A stretch of 64,000 nucleotides of DNA from Flavobacterium kingsejongi (GTDB taxonomy: Bacteria > Bacteroidota > Bacteroidia > Flavobacteriales > Flavobacteriaceae): positions 1,922,001 to 1,986,000 of the forward strand of contig NZ_CP020919.1 in the NCBI RefSeq assembly GCF_003076475.1. Reading direction: 5' to 3'. How positions within the stretch are numbered: position 1 is the first letter of the stretch; each line of letters opens with the position of its first letter. The translations under genes were made by a program, and so were the position numbers. Shown piece by piece: positions 35,793-44,770 of the stretch. The notes beneath the pieces are model-generated. The model worked only from the letters and a program-made list of their open reading frames with translations, was not told the DNA's origin and searched no databases.

Positions 35793-36751
35793 TTAATTGC
35801 GTTGGATATTGAACTTCTCCCGATAAGCCGTAGGCGTCATTCCCACATTTTTCTTAAAGAGCAACCGGAAGGTTTTGATGTCATTATAGCCTGATTCCTG
35901 CATTACATCCAAAATGCTGCAATGGGATTGTTCCAGGATTTTTTTGGCAGCTTCGATACGGGTTTTCTGCAGGTATTCGATTGGGGTAATTCCCGTGGCG
36001 AGCTTAAAGCGCCTGGCGAGGTTTCTCCTGCTGGCAGGAACATCGGTGATAATTTCTTCGATTGTATTGGCACTGCTGAAGTCAATGCTAATTTTTTGCT
36101 GGGCCATTTTAACGAGATCGTCGCCATGATTTTCCGGAGGAGCAAAAGTACCGAAGTAATTCTGCTGTGCACGGTCAATATCTATAGAGAATATTTTGGC
36201 GGTACGGACACCCATTTCACGGCTGCAATAGATTTCAATCAGCCGGATCATCAGGTGAAAACTGTTTGTAGCACCACCGCTGGTATACAGCCGGTCTTTT
36301 TCGGTCACTACCGCATCCGACTGCAGGTGTACTTTGGAAAAGCAGTAGAAAAAGCATAACCCGCATCAATATGTGTGGTTGCCGGGCGATCGTTTAATAA
36401 TCCGGTAGCAGCCAATAGAAAAGCACCCGTACAAAAACTGGCCAAAGCGGCGCCTTGCTGGTACTGTTGTTGCAGCCACGGAATCAGTTCAAAATTTTGT
36501 TGCAACTCTGTTAATCCTTCCGATCGAAAAGCAGGAAGCAGGATCAGGTCATATATTTTGGTGTCCGCCTGTTGTAGTATGTACCCCGGGTAAGGTGCCG
36601 GTTCCCACTGTGGTGCATGAACGAGATCGATGCTAAAAAAGGGAGGCTGTCCGCTTTCCTGGTAAAAACGATTGACCGTTTCAAAAACGTCCAGAATCGC
36701 TGCTACACTTAGCAATCGGTGATCCCGGGTCAGTACTATGGCTAATTTCAT
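35793..36751 (-). pseudogene. GlxA-like AraC regulator, frameshifted
   Basis: The 5' half (36308-36751) encodes a DJ-1/PfpI-like domain: MKLAIVLTRDHRLLSVAA and the nucleophile-elbow-like ASFCTGAFLLA. The 3' half (from 36308 to 35793) encodes the end of that domain (TSGGATNSFHLM) and the AraC HTH (SGYNDIKTFRLLFKKNVGM). The frames join if one base is added in the short T-run at 36333-36335 (plus strand), restoring the family's VxLQSDAVVTE segment. As read the protein is split, so the regulator is probably inactive or the sequence wrong. Family assignment is firm. Confidence 0.85.
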
Positions 36752-36923
36752 ATTCCTAAATTTTGATAATGCTATTACAAATGTATGAAATTGAAGGATA
36801 GGTGATTTGGTGTTTCAAATGACAAACTGATTGCAATTAAACGATTTGGTACGCACTTCTTACTCCTTACATCTTCCCCTCTTCCTAAACACCTTCTTTA
36901 AAATGTCTCAAATCCCCCTTATA

Positions 36924-36946
36924 GTTGACTGTAATAGACAGTCGAC
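36924..36946. promoter_or_regulatory. Palindrome, possible operator
   Basis: GTTGACTGT (36924-36932) and ACAGTCGAC (36938-36946) form a 9-bp inverted repeat (one T-G pair) around a 5-nt loop; the core GACTGTAATAGACAGTC is perfect. No T-run follows. It sits between the GlxA-like gene and the VOC cluster. Confidence 0.45.
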
Positions 36947-37000
36947 CGTACGGAATTCTGTTGTATTTTTACATTATAATTATTTAGGCTTTTTAATTGT

Positions 37001-37045
37001 ATAATTAGTCGTCTAATTATTAAATAAGTAGTTATTCGTAAATTT
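37001..37045 (+). promoter_or_regulatory. Operator region of the VOC/DoxX cluster
   Basis: A perfect 8-bp inverted repeat, ATAATTAG/CTAATTAT, spans 37001-37020. Its 17-mer TAATTAGTCGTCTAATT matches 19318-19334 at 15 of 17 positions. A weaker copy of the longer repeat of that site follows at 37020-37045. This suggests the same regulator as at the RND operon. Confidence 0.55.
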
Positions 37046-37064
37046 ACTAACCAAATCTATTTGT

Positions 37065-37472
37065 ATGGCAACTCAAGTTTTTATTAATTTACCCGTAAAC
37101 GACCTCAAACGATCTATTGCTTTTTTTACGGCATTGGGGTATCAATTCAACCCACAATTTACGGATGATAATGCTACCTGTATGATCATCAGCGATACTA
37201 TTTATGTAATGCTTCTGGTGAAGCCCTTTTTTAAAACGTTTACACCAAAAGAAATTTCGGATGCATTTAAAACTACGGAAGTTTTAATCTGTCTTTCTGC
37301 GGAAAGTCGGGAAGCTGTCGACGATTTGGTTACAAAAGCGGTGAAAGCGGGAGGTAAGGCACCGGCAGCGAAACAAGATCAGGGCTGGATGTATGGCCAT
37401 GGCTTCGAAGACCTGGATGGCCATTTGTGGGAAGTAATGTATATGGACCCAAATGGAATGCCGCAATCATAG
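37065..37472 (+). CDS. VOC-family protein (glyoxalase/bleomycin-resistance fold)
   Basis: A 135-aa protein with two beta-alpha-beta-beta-beta units. The N-terminus FINLPVNDLKRSIAFFTALGY and the C-terminal GFEDLDGHLWEVMYMD are typical of small VOC dioxygenase/lyase-like proteins; the Glu in HLWEVM is the usual metal ligand. It leads a four-gene cluster on this strand with two more VOC genes, a DoxX protein and a damaged gene. The reaction is unknown. Confidence 0.88.
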   Translation: MATQVFINLPVNDLKRSIAFFTALGYQFNPQFTDDNATCMIISDTIYVMLLVKPFFKTFTPKEISDAFKTTEVLICLSAESREAVDDLVTKAVKAGGKAPAAKQDQGWMYGHGFEDLDGHLWEVMYMDPNGMPQS

Positions 37473-37497
37473 TTATTAATCTAATCTTATACAACGT

Positions 37498-37899
37498 ATG
37501 AAAATAGCAATTGTAATTGTTCGTATCCTGTTGGGACTTTTATTTCTTTTTGCTTCGGTGACCTATTTTATGCATGCTACACCGCCACCTGAACTACAGG
37601 GGAATGCAAAATTGTTTACAGATGGGCTTACTGCTTCGGGATATATGATGCCTTTGGTGAAAAGTATAGAGCTGCTTTGTGCCATCGCTTTCCTGAGTGG
37701 TCGTATGGTCACGCTGGCGAATATTGTAATCTTACCCGTAACCGTAAACATCCTGATGATTAATATTTTCCTGCTTCCGGAAGGGCTTCCCATTGCCCTG
37801 GTCGTTTTTTTGGCAAATCTGTTCCTGATTTATGCGTATCGTGACAATTATAGGACTGTTTTTCGCCTGAAACGAAATGAAAACAATACACTTACATAA
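37498..37899 (+). CDS. DoxX-family membrane protein
   Basis: A 133-aa integral membrane protein with four hydrophobic segments (residues ~3-22, ~48-66, ~70-90, ~95-118). The N-terminal pattern VRILLGLLFLFASVTYF is that of the DoxX family, which is linked to quinone, thiosulfate and electrophile-stress processes. It is the second gene of the VOC cluster, 25 bp behind the first. The role here is not known. Confidence 0.85.
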   Translation: MKIAIVIVRILLGLLFLFASVTYFMHATPPPELQGNAKLFTDGLTASGYMMPLVKSIELLCAIAFLSGRMVTLANIVILPVTVNILMINIFLLPEGLPIALVVFLANLFLIYAYRDNYRTVFRLKRNENNTLT

Positions 37900-37919
37900 C
37901 TTTATTATTTACAATTTTT

Positions 37920-38348
37920 ATGGCAACAATTAATCCGTACCTTAATTTTAAAGGTACTACAGAAGAGGCATTCAATTTTTATAAAACAGTTTTCGGAACA
38001 GAGTTCATCGCACTACAGCGATTTGAAGGTGCTCCGGGCTGTGATGGAATGCCTGTAGAAGACCAAAACAAAATCATGCATATCGCACTGCCGATAGGAA
38101 AGGATAATGTGCTAATGGGAACTGATGTGACTGATGCGAATAAATTTGACCTCATCGTAGGAAATAATTTCTCGATGTCATTGAATACGGATGCCGAAGC
38201 CGAAGCGACTACACTTTTTACAGCCTTATCGGAGGGTGCAGAAATCAGGATGCCCTTGCAAAAAACATTTTGGGGAGCTTACTTTGGGATGCTGGTTGAT
38301 AAGTTTGGCATTCAGTGGATGGTAAACTACGATTACGAACAGGAATAG
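37920..38348 (+). CDS. VOC-family protein, PhnB type
   Basis: A 142-aa protein of the PhnB/3-demethylubiquinone-like VOC branch: INPYLNFKGTTEEAFNFYK and the motif KFGIQWMVNYDYE at the end are close to the family standard, as is VLMGTDV. Many such proteins in Bacteroidota are of unknown function. It is the third gene of the cluster, 20 bp behind the DoxX gene. Confidence 0.88.
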   Translation: MATINPYLNFKGTTEEAFNFYKTVFGTEFIALQRFEGAPGCDGMPVEDQNKIMHIALPIGKDNVLMGTDVTDANKFDLIVGNNFSMSLNTDAEAEATTLFTALSEGAEIRMPLQKTFWGAYFGMLVDKFGIQWMVNYDYEQE

Positions 38349-38358
38349 TTTTTACCTT

Positions 38359-38795
38359 ATGGATAAAACCACTTTAAAGGAACATATAAAGCTCGGTATT
38401 TTTGTAGGCGAATAGGAGACCAGCGGTTGTGTTTTTGCCACCGAAACTTCCCAGGCAGTTGCTATTCAGGTACTGATGTCTATGAATGGCTTCCGGGTGG
38501 TTTTTTCCTGTTACACCGGGTAAAAGTTACCATCGGAAATGTGGGAACAGAAAGTACGGAGATTATAGGCTGGAATGCCAAGGAGCAGCTCTTCTTAGTG
38601 CGTAGCTTTGATGCTTTTGGCAATTGTGAAGAATATTCGATGGATTTGTGTAGTGGATTCCTGTCATTCCGAAGTACAGAACTGCGGTTTCGTGGCGCTT
38701 TTTCGGAAGATAAGCAGGAGCTTTCCGGGATTTGGGAAAAAGATGATGGCGTTGGCTGGTATCCACAGATGGAAATCAGGGTGATCCGTCGGTAA
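38359..38795 (+). pseudogene. DUF1579-like protein gene, TAG plus frameshift
   Basis: An ATG at 38359 begins IKLGIFVGE and meets TAG at 38413-38415, where the family has a Trp (VGEWET). The same frame then continues ETSGCVFATETSQAVAIQ until about 38469, where one missing G would link it to the frame ending at 38795 (TDVYEWLPGGFFLLHRV ... GIWEKDDG). Both halves match a single DUF1579/SRPBCC-like protein of about 145 aa. Two separate lesions make a true pseudogene more likely than a reading error. The stop overlaps an ATG of the next VOC frame. Confidence 0.8.
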
Positions 38796-38815
38796 TGCAT
38801 TTAAAAAAAGATAGT

Positions 38816-39190
38816 ATGCTACAATTTAAACAAGCATTCAGTAGTTTTTCAGTGAAAGACCTGGAAGGTGCTAAAAGATTTTACGGGCAGACCTTAGGGC
38901 TTGAAGTCACCACAGGAGCAGAAGGCGTGCTGGAATTACATGTTCGCGGACAGGATATTATTATCTATCCGAAATCTGATCATCTGGCGGCAACATTTAC
39001 AGTGCTGAATTTTACCGTAGCCCATCTGGCCGCAGCGGTACGGGAACTTTCTAAACTGGGTGTAGTATTTGAAAAATATGATCTTCCCGGAATCCAGACG
39101 GGGACGGATGGTATCTTTAGGGACGGTGATAGGGCTATGGCCTGGTTTAAAGATCCAGATGGAAATGTGATTGGCCTGATCGAAAATTAA
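38816..39190 (+). CDS. VOC-family protein
   Basis: A 124-aa VOC protein starting MLQFKQAFSSFSVKDLEGAK, with GLEV, the strand WFKDPDGNVIGLIEN and its metal-ligand-like end. I use the ATG at 38816; an in-frame ATG at 38795 would add seven residues that families of this kind lack. It is the last gene of the cluster and overlaps the convergent symporter gene by 4 bp. Confidence 0.88.
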   Translation: MLQFKQAFSSFSVKDLEGAKRFYGQTLGLEVTTGAEGVLELHVRGQDIIIYPKSDHLAATFTVLNFTVAHLAAAVRELSKLGVVFEKYDLPGIQTGTDGIFRDGDRAMAWFKDPDGNVIGLIEN

Positions 39191-40419
39191 TCGAGCTTCA
39201 TTGGATTCTCGACCTGCAGGAATTCATTTTCATTTTTGGAAATTACAATCGTTGCCACACCGTTCCCGATAAAATTGGTAATGGCGCGGGCTTCGCTCAT
39301 AAATTTATCAACGCCCAACAGGAATGCAAGGCCTTCTACCGGGATTTTATGAATGGCCGTCAGCGTGGAAGCGAGTACGATAAAACCACTTCCGGTTACA
39401 CCGGCAGCACCTTTGGAAGTAATCATCAGGAGCCCGATGATGGTTAGGATTTCGCCAAAGCTGAGGTGTACGTCATAGAGTTGAGCCAAAAAGATGATAC
39501 ACATGGAAAGGTAGATGGAAGTACCGTCCAGATTAAAGGAATAACCGGTAGGGACGACGAGCCCGACCACCGATTTGCTACAGCCCATGCGCTCCAGTTT
39601 TTCCATAAGGCTTGGCAGCGCAGGTTCCGAAGAGGAAGTGCCCAACACAATGAGCAACTCTGCTTTCATAAACTTCAGGAAATCCAGGATACGAATCTTG
39701 TAATACCGTAAGATACTGCCCAGTACCACAAATATAAAGAGCGCCATCGTGATGTATACGGTGACCATCAGTTTTCCCAATGGAATTAATGTCTGCAATC
39801 CAAACTTTCCGATTGTATAGGCCATTCCCCCAAAAGCACCTAATGGGGCAAGGTACATGACGATTTTAAGAACCCTGAAAACCACTTTAGAACATTTATA
39901 TAAATAGCCTACAATAATTTCCCTCTTACTGTAATAATTCAGTGCGATACCGCAAATTATAGCGGCAAGCAACACCTGTAGCGTGAAGTTGTCCAGAAAA
40001 AAATGCCACCAGTCAAAATCGGTTTTGGGATTGGTGGTGTATTGGCTGGCATCCTGAATGTCGAGACCTGACTTGTCGATTTTTCCCGGTTGAATAATAT
40101 AGGCGGCAAGGATTCCAATCGCAAGGGCAAATGTGGTAACTACCTCAAAATACAGTAGTGCCTTGATACCGATGCGCCCTACTTTCTTTAGGTCTCCCAT
40201 ACCACTAATACCCAATACAATCGTCAGGAAGATAATCGGGCCGATAAAAAGTTTAACTAATGAGATAAAAGAATCGCCCACAACTTTCATTTGTACTGCA
40301 GTATCGGGTTTATAATTCCCCAACAATATTCCTGAAACAATAGCAATCAATACCCAAAAGGTAAGATTGGTAACGATATTAAATAGTAAACTGTTTTTTT
40401 TGGTTGGTACGTCCTGCAT
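39187..40419 (-). CDS. Dicarboxylate/amino acid:cation symporter (DctA/GltP family)
   Basis: A 410-aa inner-membrane symporter of the DAACS family. The serine-rich re-entrant loop is visible as LGTSSSEPALPSL, followed by VPTGYSFNLDGTSIYL and SKGAAGVTGSGFIVLAS, the last one very close to the C4-dicarboxylate carrier DctA. It moves dicarboxylates (succinate, fumarate, malate) or acidic amino acids with protons or sodium. No regulator stands beside it. Choosing between DctA and GltP subtypes by sequence alone is uncertain. Confidence 0.93.
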   Translation of the reverse strand: MQDVPTKKNSLLFNIVTNLTFWVLIAIVSGILLGNYKPDTAVQMKVVGDSFISLVKLFIGPIIFLTIVLGISGMGDLKKVGRIGIKALLYFEVVTTFALAIGILAAYIIQPGKIDKSGLDIQDASQYTTNPKTDFDWWHFFLDNFTLQVLLAAIICGIALNYYSKREIIVGYLYKCSKVVFRVLKIVMYLAPLGAFGGMAYTIGKFGLQTLIPLGKLMVTVYITMALFIFVVLGSILRYYKIRILDFLKFMKAELLIVLGTSSSEPALPSLMEKLERMGCSKSVVGLVVPTGYSFNLDGTSIYLSMCIIFLAQLYDVHLSFGEILTIIGLLMITSKGAAGVTGSGFIVLASTLTAIHKIPVEGLAFLLGVDKFMSEARAITNFIGNGVATIVISKNENEFLQVENPMKLD

Positions 40420-40517
40420 GATATAGCCTTTGTATAAAAAGTGGCTAATATATCATTTAATTTGAGAAGTAAGCGATCACAGGAAAAATGTAAAACTATA
40501 ATGCTCAGTGCCTGATT

Positions 40518-41069
40518 TTATATTTTTCTCAGCAGTTCTTTGGCGGCAGCCTGATAGGCAGGGGAATGGTGTGCGAAATCCTTGGATAGTATATCCCGGA
40601 GTTCGGGATATACCCAGTCTATCTGTTTTCCGGTTTCGTATAATGCCCGCATCGCATAGGCCTTTGTGGCTGTCTTACTGTCGTTAATCAGCCAGTCGAA
40701 GCAGGATTCAGTAATTAGGATAATCTGTTTATCATCTAAAAAAGGAAGATTGTGTTTTGCTTTTTTGCTATGGTGCTTTGCGGCAAACATACAGATTTTG
40801 GAAATCGATCGCAGCGCACCTTCATGACGGTATTCCGAAAGGGTACGGCAAAACAGATCCAGGTAGGGAACGAGCCATTCAATTTGGCTTTCCAAAACCA
40901 GCTCCAGTATCCAACAGGCTTTATGGTGGTTTTTATCGTTAAGGTTAAATGTTACTGACATAAGGTCCGGAAATAATTCGGGATGTTCAAAGATATAACC
41001 TGAATTAAAATCCCGGCTGGGACGGTGTGCCGAACTGTTTTCGATATTGCGGTAGAGCGTTTCATTCAT
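40518..41069 (-). CDS. HEAT-like helical protein
   Basis: A 183-aa soluble, all-helical protein made of repeated ~35-residue helix pairs (HEAT/ARM-like): LVPYLDLFCRTLSEYRHEGALRSISKIC, then LITESCFDWLINDSKTATKAYAMRAL and DWVYPELRDIL. Similar short proteins in flavobacteria are often labelled as adenylosuccinate lyase-related by position, but no lyase motif is visible. No signal peptide. It probably serves as a binding or scaffold protein; the partner is unknown. Confidence 0.7.
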   Translation of the reverse strand: MNETLYRNIENSSAHRPSRDFNSGYIFEHPELFPDLMSVTFNLNDKNHHKACWILELVLESQIEWLVPYLDLFCRTLSEYRHEGALRSISKICMFAAKHHSKKAKHNLPFLDDKQIILITESCFDWLINDSKTATKAYAMRALYETGKQIDWVYPELRDILSKDFAHHSPAYQAAAKELLRKI

Positions 41070-41103
41070 CTTTTCCGGAAATTACAGTGGCAAAATACAA
41101 CAA

Positions 41104-43179
41104 TTAAAAAGAATAATTAAAAGAGAGACTGGCATAATAGTTTACGGGTAATCCGGGATAATAATACCGTGGAGTAGCACTGCCCACACCAGTAGCATTT
41201 ACCAATACCATTGCTGCATACTTCTCATTTAATGCGTTGTTGATGCCGGTGGCAATGTGGGAAGTGAAACCCGGGAGCAGGGTAAACCGGTAGCCGGTTT
41301 TAAAATTGACAATCCGGTAAGCATCGGAATACATGGTATTTCCATCATTTAAGGGAATACGGTCTACGAATTCAAATTCTCCCGAAAGGTATAGGCCAAA
41401 ACGGCTCGTGATCATAATACCGCTATTCACCTTGTTCGAGGGTACGCCAGTGAGGTGGTTTCCAGAAAAATCGGTTCCGTTATTCAGGAAGGTGTCAAAT
41501 CTATAGCGTCCCAAAGAGGCTGTTGCAAAAGGCTGCACTGAAAAAGTGCCGTTTAGCGAAGCGTTGTAATGTATACTGACTTCAAGGCCCTGATGAATGG
41601 TTTTGCCGGCATTAATCCCGATGTATTGGTCATCACCCACCCGTTGGGCAACAAGCAGGTCTTTGATCTGCATGTGGTACAATGTGATTTCGGTGTATAA
41701 TCGTTTGTCCAGCCAGTACAGTTTACTGCCGATTTCAAAATTATATCCGGTTTCGGGTTTGATTTCAGCATTGATATTTCCCGAATCGGTAAGGGTTTCT
41801 GCGACACTGGGCAACGAGAATCCTCGGCTGGCCGAAGCATAAAAGGTTTGATGACTGGTAGGTTTGAACAGGAAAGCCAGTTGTGGGGACCAAATGGGGT
41901 CATAACTATAGGTTTCCGGAGGCGATTGAGGCATTCGGTTCTCGAGTTCAAATTGTGTCGTGTTAACGCTTAATCCGGCCTGTATTTCGGTTTTTGGGGA
42001 AAATTGGATCCGGAACTGTAAAAAAGCATTGTAAAACTCCCGGTATTGCTGGGTATCGGAAATAGGATTGCCTTCGAGGCTCCCCACGCCATTGTTTTGC
42101 TGGTACAGGTTCTCAAGCGTTTTACCTTTATAATGATCCCGAAAATATTCGAAACCTGCAATAAACCTGCTGTCCAGGCTGGCGATATGGAAATTCCCGG
42201 TGAACTGCGTACGTCCGCCAAATGCGGCTGTTTTTTGTTTTAGAATATCAAAAGGGCGAGGCTCGTTGCTGTCCTTGGTAGCGGCATACACAGAGGTATT
42301 GTTCCGGATGCCTGGTGACAGGTCGAATTCGTAGGAAAGGCCCACCATATAAGCGGTATAGTCTTCAAATCCCTTAGCGGCTTTCCAGGTGGGCGCGGCT
42401 AAAGAGGGTGTTTGCTCAAAACTTTCCCGGCTTACGGAGCTCGGGATAAAAGCTTTCATGTCGGTATAATTGGCAATGTAGGTGAGTTTGCTGTGGGGTT
42501 TCCGAAACAGCTCGCCGGCCAATGTAACCCCTTCCCGGTTGTAGGCACTGTTTTCGCGCCATCCGTCAGTTTTGAGTTTGTGGTAGTTGATGTTCAGGCT
42601 GGATTGTGGCGTGTCCAGGCTGTAATTGATATTGTTTTTGACCAACCCGAATGAGCCGTGTGTACTTGTGATGGAAGCGGTGCTTCCGGGAGCAGCGGCA
42701 GTAATAGGCGTGAGTAGGATGGCGCCGCCCAATCCTGCACCATATACACTGGACAAAGGCCCTTTGATGATTTCAACCTGTTGTATGTTTTCAATATTGA
42801 GGTCTTCGATAGTGGTCTCGGCATCTCCGGAGGTGAGTGGAATGCTGCCATAAAAAGCACGGATCTTATTGGTGCCGTAGGGTGTCCGGGCACCGATGCC
42901 ACGAATACTGATGCGGTTGGTGTTGATCACAGCAGACTGCATGTACACTCCTGCAATACGATTCAGTGCCGGGCTGATGTCCGTAAGGTTATTCCGCTGG
43001 AGGTCGGCAGCGCTTACGATGCCAATTGCAGCAGGTGCATTGAGCAGGCTGTCATTGATATGGAAGGCGCTGATGTGGACTATTTCCAATTGCTGCGAAA
43101 GGGAATCTTTGGGTTTTTCCTGGGCAGATGCCAGAAAGGCAGTACCCAAAAAACAGAGTAAAAAGTAATATTTGGACAT
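41104..43179 (-). CDS. TonB-dependent outer-membrane receptor
   Basis: A 691-aa receptor with a signal peptide (ends LASAQ), a TonB-box region (LEIVHISAF), a plug with RISIRGIGARTPYGT and IEIIKGP-like VEIIKGPLSSVYGAGLGG, and a barrel finishing LSFNYSF (terminal Phe). It lacks the N-terminal carboxypeptidase-regulatory domain, so it belongs to the siderophore/iron-complex type rather than SusC. The barrel segment GFSLPSVAETLTDSG is typical of iron-chelate receptors. A strong hairpin lies in its leader (43238-43285). No other iron genes are adjacent. Confidence 0.92.
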   Translation of the reverse strand: MSKYYFLLCFLGTAFLASAQEKPKDSLSQQLEIVHISAFHINDSLLNAPAAIGIVSAADLQRNNLTDISPALNRIAGVYMQSAVINTNRISIRGIGARTPYGTNKIRAFYGSIPLTSGDAETTIEDLNIENIQQVEIIKGPLSSVYGAGLGGAILLTPITAAAPGSTASITSTHGSFGLVKNNINYSLDTPQSSLNINYHKLKTDGWRENSAYNREGVTLAGELFRKPHSKLTYIANYTDMKAFIPSSVSRESFEQTPSLAAPTWKAAKGFEDYTAYMVGLSYEFDLSPGIRNNTSVYAATKDSNEPRPFDILKQKTAAFGGRTQFTGNFHIASLDSRFIAGFEYFRDHYKGKTLENLYQQNNGVGSLEGNPISDTQQYREFYNAFLQFRIQFSPKTEIQAGLSVNTTQFELENRMPQSPPETYSYDPIWSPQLAFLFKPTSHQTFYASASRGFSLPSVAETLTDSGNINAEIKPETGYNFEIGSKLYWLDKRLYTEITLYHMQIKDLLVAQRVGDDQYIGINAGKTIHQGLEVSIHYNASLNGTFSVQPFATASLGRYRFDTFLNNGTDFSGNHLTGVPSNKVNSGIMITSRFGLYLSGEFEFVDRIPLNDGNTMYSDAYRIVNFKTGYRFTLLPGFTSHIATGINNALNEKYAAMVLVNATGVGSATPRYYYPGLPVNYYASLSFNYSF

Positions 43180-43237
43180 AGGCCTTTACAGTGTAGATAA
43201 GCGGGTTTATGGTGTAAGAGTAGCCCCGATGGAAACA

Positions 43238-43285
43238 ATTATCCTTTTTCCCGGACCGATAACTCCCGGCCGGGAAAAAGATAAT
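43238..43285 (-). promoter_or_regulatory. Long leader hairpin upstream of the TonB receptor
   Basis: ATTATCCTTTTTCCCGG (43238-43254) pairs with CCGGGAAAAAGATAAT (43270-43285) over 16 bp with one bulged base; the 15-nt loop holds CCCGG, which can pair with CCGGG next to it in an alternative fold. It ends 58 nt before the start codon. A T-run is absent, so it is not a terminator. Confidence 0.5.
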
Positions 43286-43348
43286 GTGTACAGCGGGAAC
43301 AGGGATCAATGGTAAATCCCGAACCTTTTGCTCCTTAATAGTTGTAGT

Positions 43349-44632
43349 TTATTTTTTATTGGCGGTTACTTGCCAAATGGTATTGGCACTGTCATCATTC
43401 ACCAATAGGGAACCGTCTTTCATCACTGTGACAGCTACGGGACGGCCATAGACTTCGGCTTTATCTTCATTGGCGATAAATCCCGTCAGGAAGTCCTGTG
43501 GCTTGCCGGAAGGTTTACCGTCTTTAAACGGAATGAATAAGACTTTATACCCGCTGAGTTTGGATCGGTTCCAGGAACCATGCTGTCCTACAAAAGCACC
43601 ATTTTTATAACTGGCAGGAAAGGCATCTTTAGTATAAAATGCAAAACCGAGGGAAGCGGTATGCGGGCCAACGGGAACGTCAGGAACAATGGCTTTGGCC
43701 ACCAGGTCTTTGGCGTGTCCTTTCATACGGGGATCTTCGATTTGCCCATAATAAGAATAAGGCCAGCCATAAAAGCCGCCCTTTTTAACGCTGGTTACAT
43801 AGTCCGGAACCAGTTCGTCACCCAGTTCGTCACGCTCATTAACAGCAGTCCACAATTCGTGATTGACCGGATTCCAGTCCATCCCAACAGGATTACGGAT
43901 CCCACTGGCATAGATGATTTCGCCAGAACCATCGGGATTGATTTCAAGGATATTGGCACGACGCACTTCTTTATCCATGCCATTTTCGCCGTTATTACTC
44001 CCTGAGCCTACAGAAATATATATTTTAGAACCGTCGGCACTGGCCAACAGGTTACGCGTCCAGTGGTTGTTATAGCCACCTGCGGGAAGGGTTACGATTT
44101 TTTCGCCTTTGCCTTCCAGTTTCAGTTGGCCTTCTTTATAAGGAAAGCGGTATAAGCCGTCAGTATTGGCGATATAGAAATAATTGTTGAGTATGAGCAT
44201 ACCAAAAGGTTTATTGAGGCCGTCTTTGAATACCTGGCGGGTTTCAAATACACCATCTTTATCACTGTCGCGGAAAACGCTAATCTGGTTGGCACTACTG
44301 GAAGTATTGCTTTCTACGACGAATATATCATTATTAGGAGCGATATACGTCGAACGCGGATTTTTGAGGCCGTCGGCAAATTTAGTAACTGTAAATCCGG
44401 CGGGTGCTTTTGGTGTCGTTCCTACCGGCCAGTCTTTCATACTGCTGTTCTTGGTTACGGATTCTGAGGAATAAGGTGCAGGAAGTACCAAATCGCCAAT
44501 AGCGGTTTTGACAGTTGTGCTGCCTTGCTTGGCAATGGCTTCTTTTTCAGATTTTTTTACCTGGCCGTTACCATTACATGAGCTGAGTAATAGTCCTCCG
44601 GCGAGGAATAAATAGAGGGGAATGGTTTTCAT
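43349..44632 (-). CDS. PQQ-dependent sugar/L-sorbosone dehydrogenase-like lipoprotein
   Basis: A 427-aa lipoprotein (lipobox LLSSC, Cys ~19) with a six-bladed beta-propeller like soluble glucose/sorbosone dehydrogenase. Motifs include GFTVTKFADGLKNPRS at the start, RNLLASADGSKIYISVGS, GIRNPVGMDWNPVNHELW, GGFYGWPYSY and the last blade GRPVAVTVMKDGSLLVNDD. Such enzymes oxidise aldoses with PQQ and pass electrons to the respiratory chain; many in Bacteroidota are of unproven activity. It is upstream of the TonB receptor on the same strand, 170 bp apart. Confidence 0.85.
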   Translation of the reverse strand: MKTIPLYLFLAGGLLLSSCNGNGQVKKSEKEAIAKQGSTTVKTAIGDLVLPAPYSSESVTKNSSMKDWPVGTTPKAPAGFTVTKFADGLKNPRSTYIAPNNDIFVVESNTSSSANQISVFRDSDKDGVFETRQVFKDGLNKPFGMLILNNYFYIANTDGLYRFPYKEGQLKLEGKGEKIVTLPAGGYNNHWTRNLLASADGSKIYISVGSGSNNGENGMDKEVRRANILEINPDGSGEIIYASGIRNPVGMDWNPVNHELWTAVNERDELGDELVPDYVTSVKKGGFYGWPYSYYGQIEDPRMKGHAKDLVAKAIVPDVPVGPHTASLGFAFYTKDAFPASYKNGAFVGQHGSWNRSKLSGYKVLFIPFKDGKPSGKPQDFLTGFIANEDKAEVYGRPVAVTVMKDGSLLVNDDSANTIWQVTANKK

Positions 44633-44770
44633 AGATTTGGGGTTTTGGAAGTTATTTCATTGCTAAAGAGTACAATTTACCAAATTCAGAATCGGAATAA
44701 AAAAGGAAGCTCTAATATTAATTATTATTTAACTGTTAAAAGTAGTTTCCATAACTCGCTACAATTTCTG

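Noticed and set aside
19536..38415. TAG read as tryptophan or another amino acid (recoding)
   Set aside because: TAG ends normal genes here, for example at 13332 and 38346, so recoding is not supported; the interrupted frames are better read as pseudogenes.
43180..43348. TPP or cobalamin riboswitch in the TonB receptor leader
   Set aside because: I looked for the conserved TPP and cobalamin boxes and did not find them; only a long hairpin is present.
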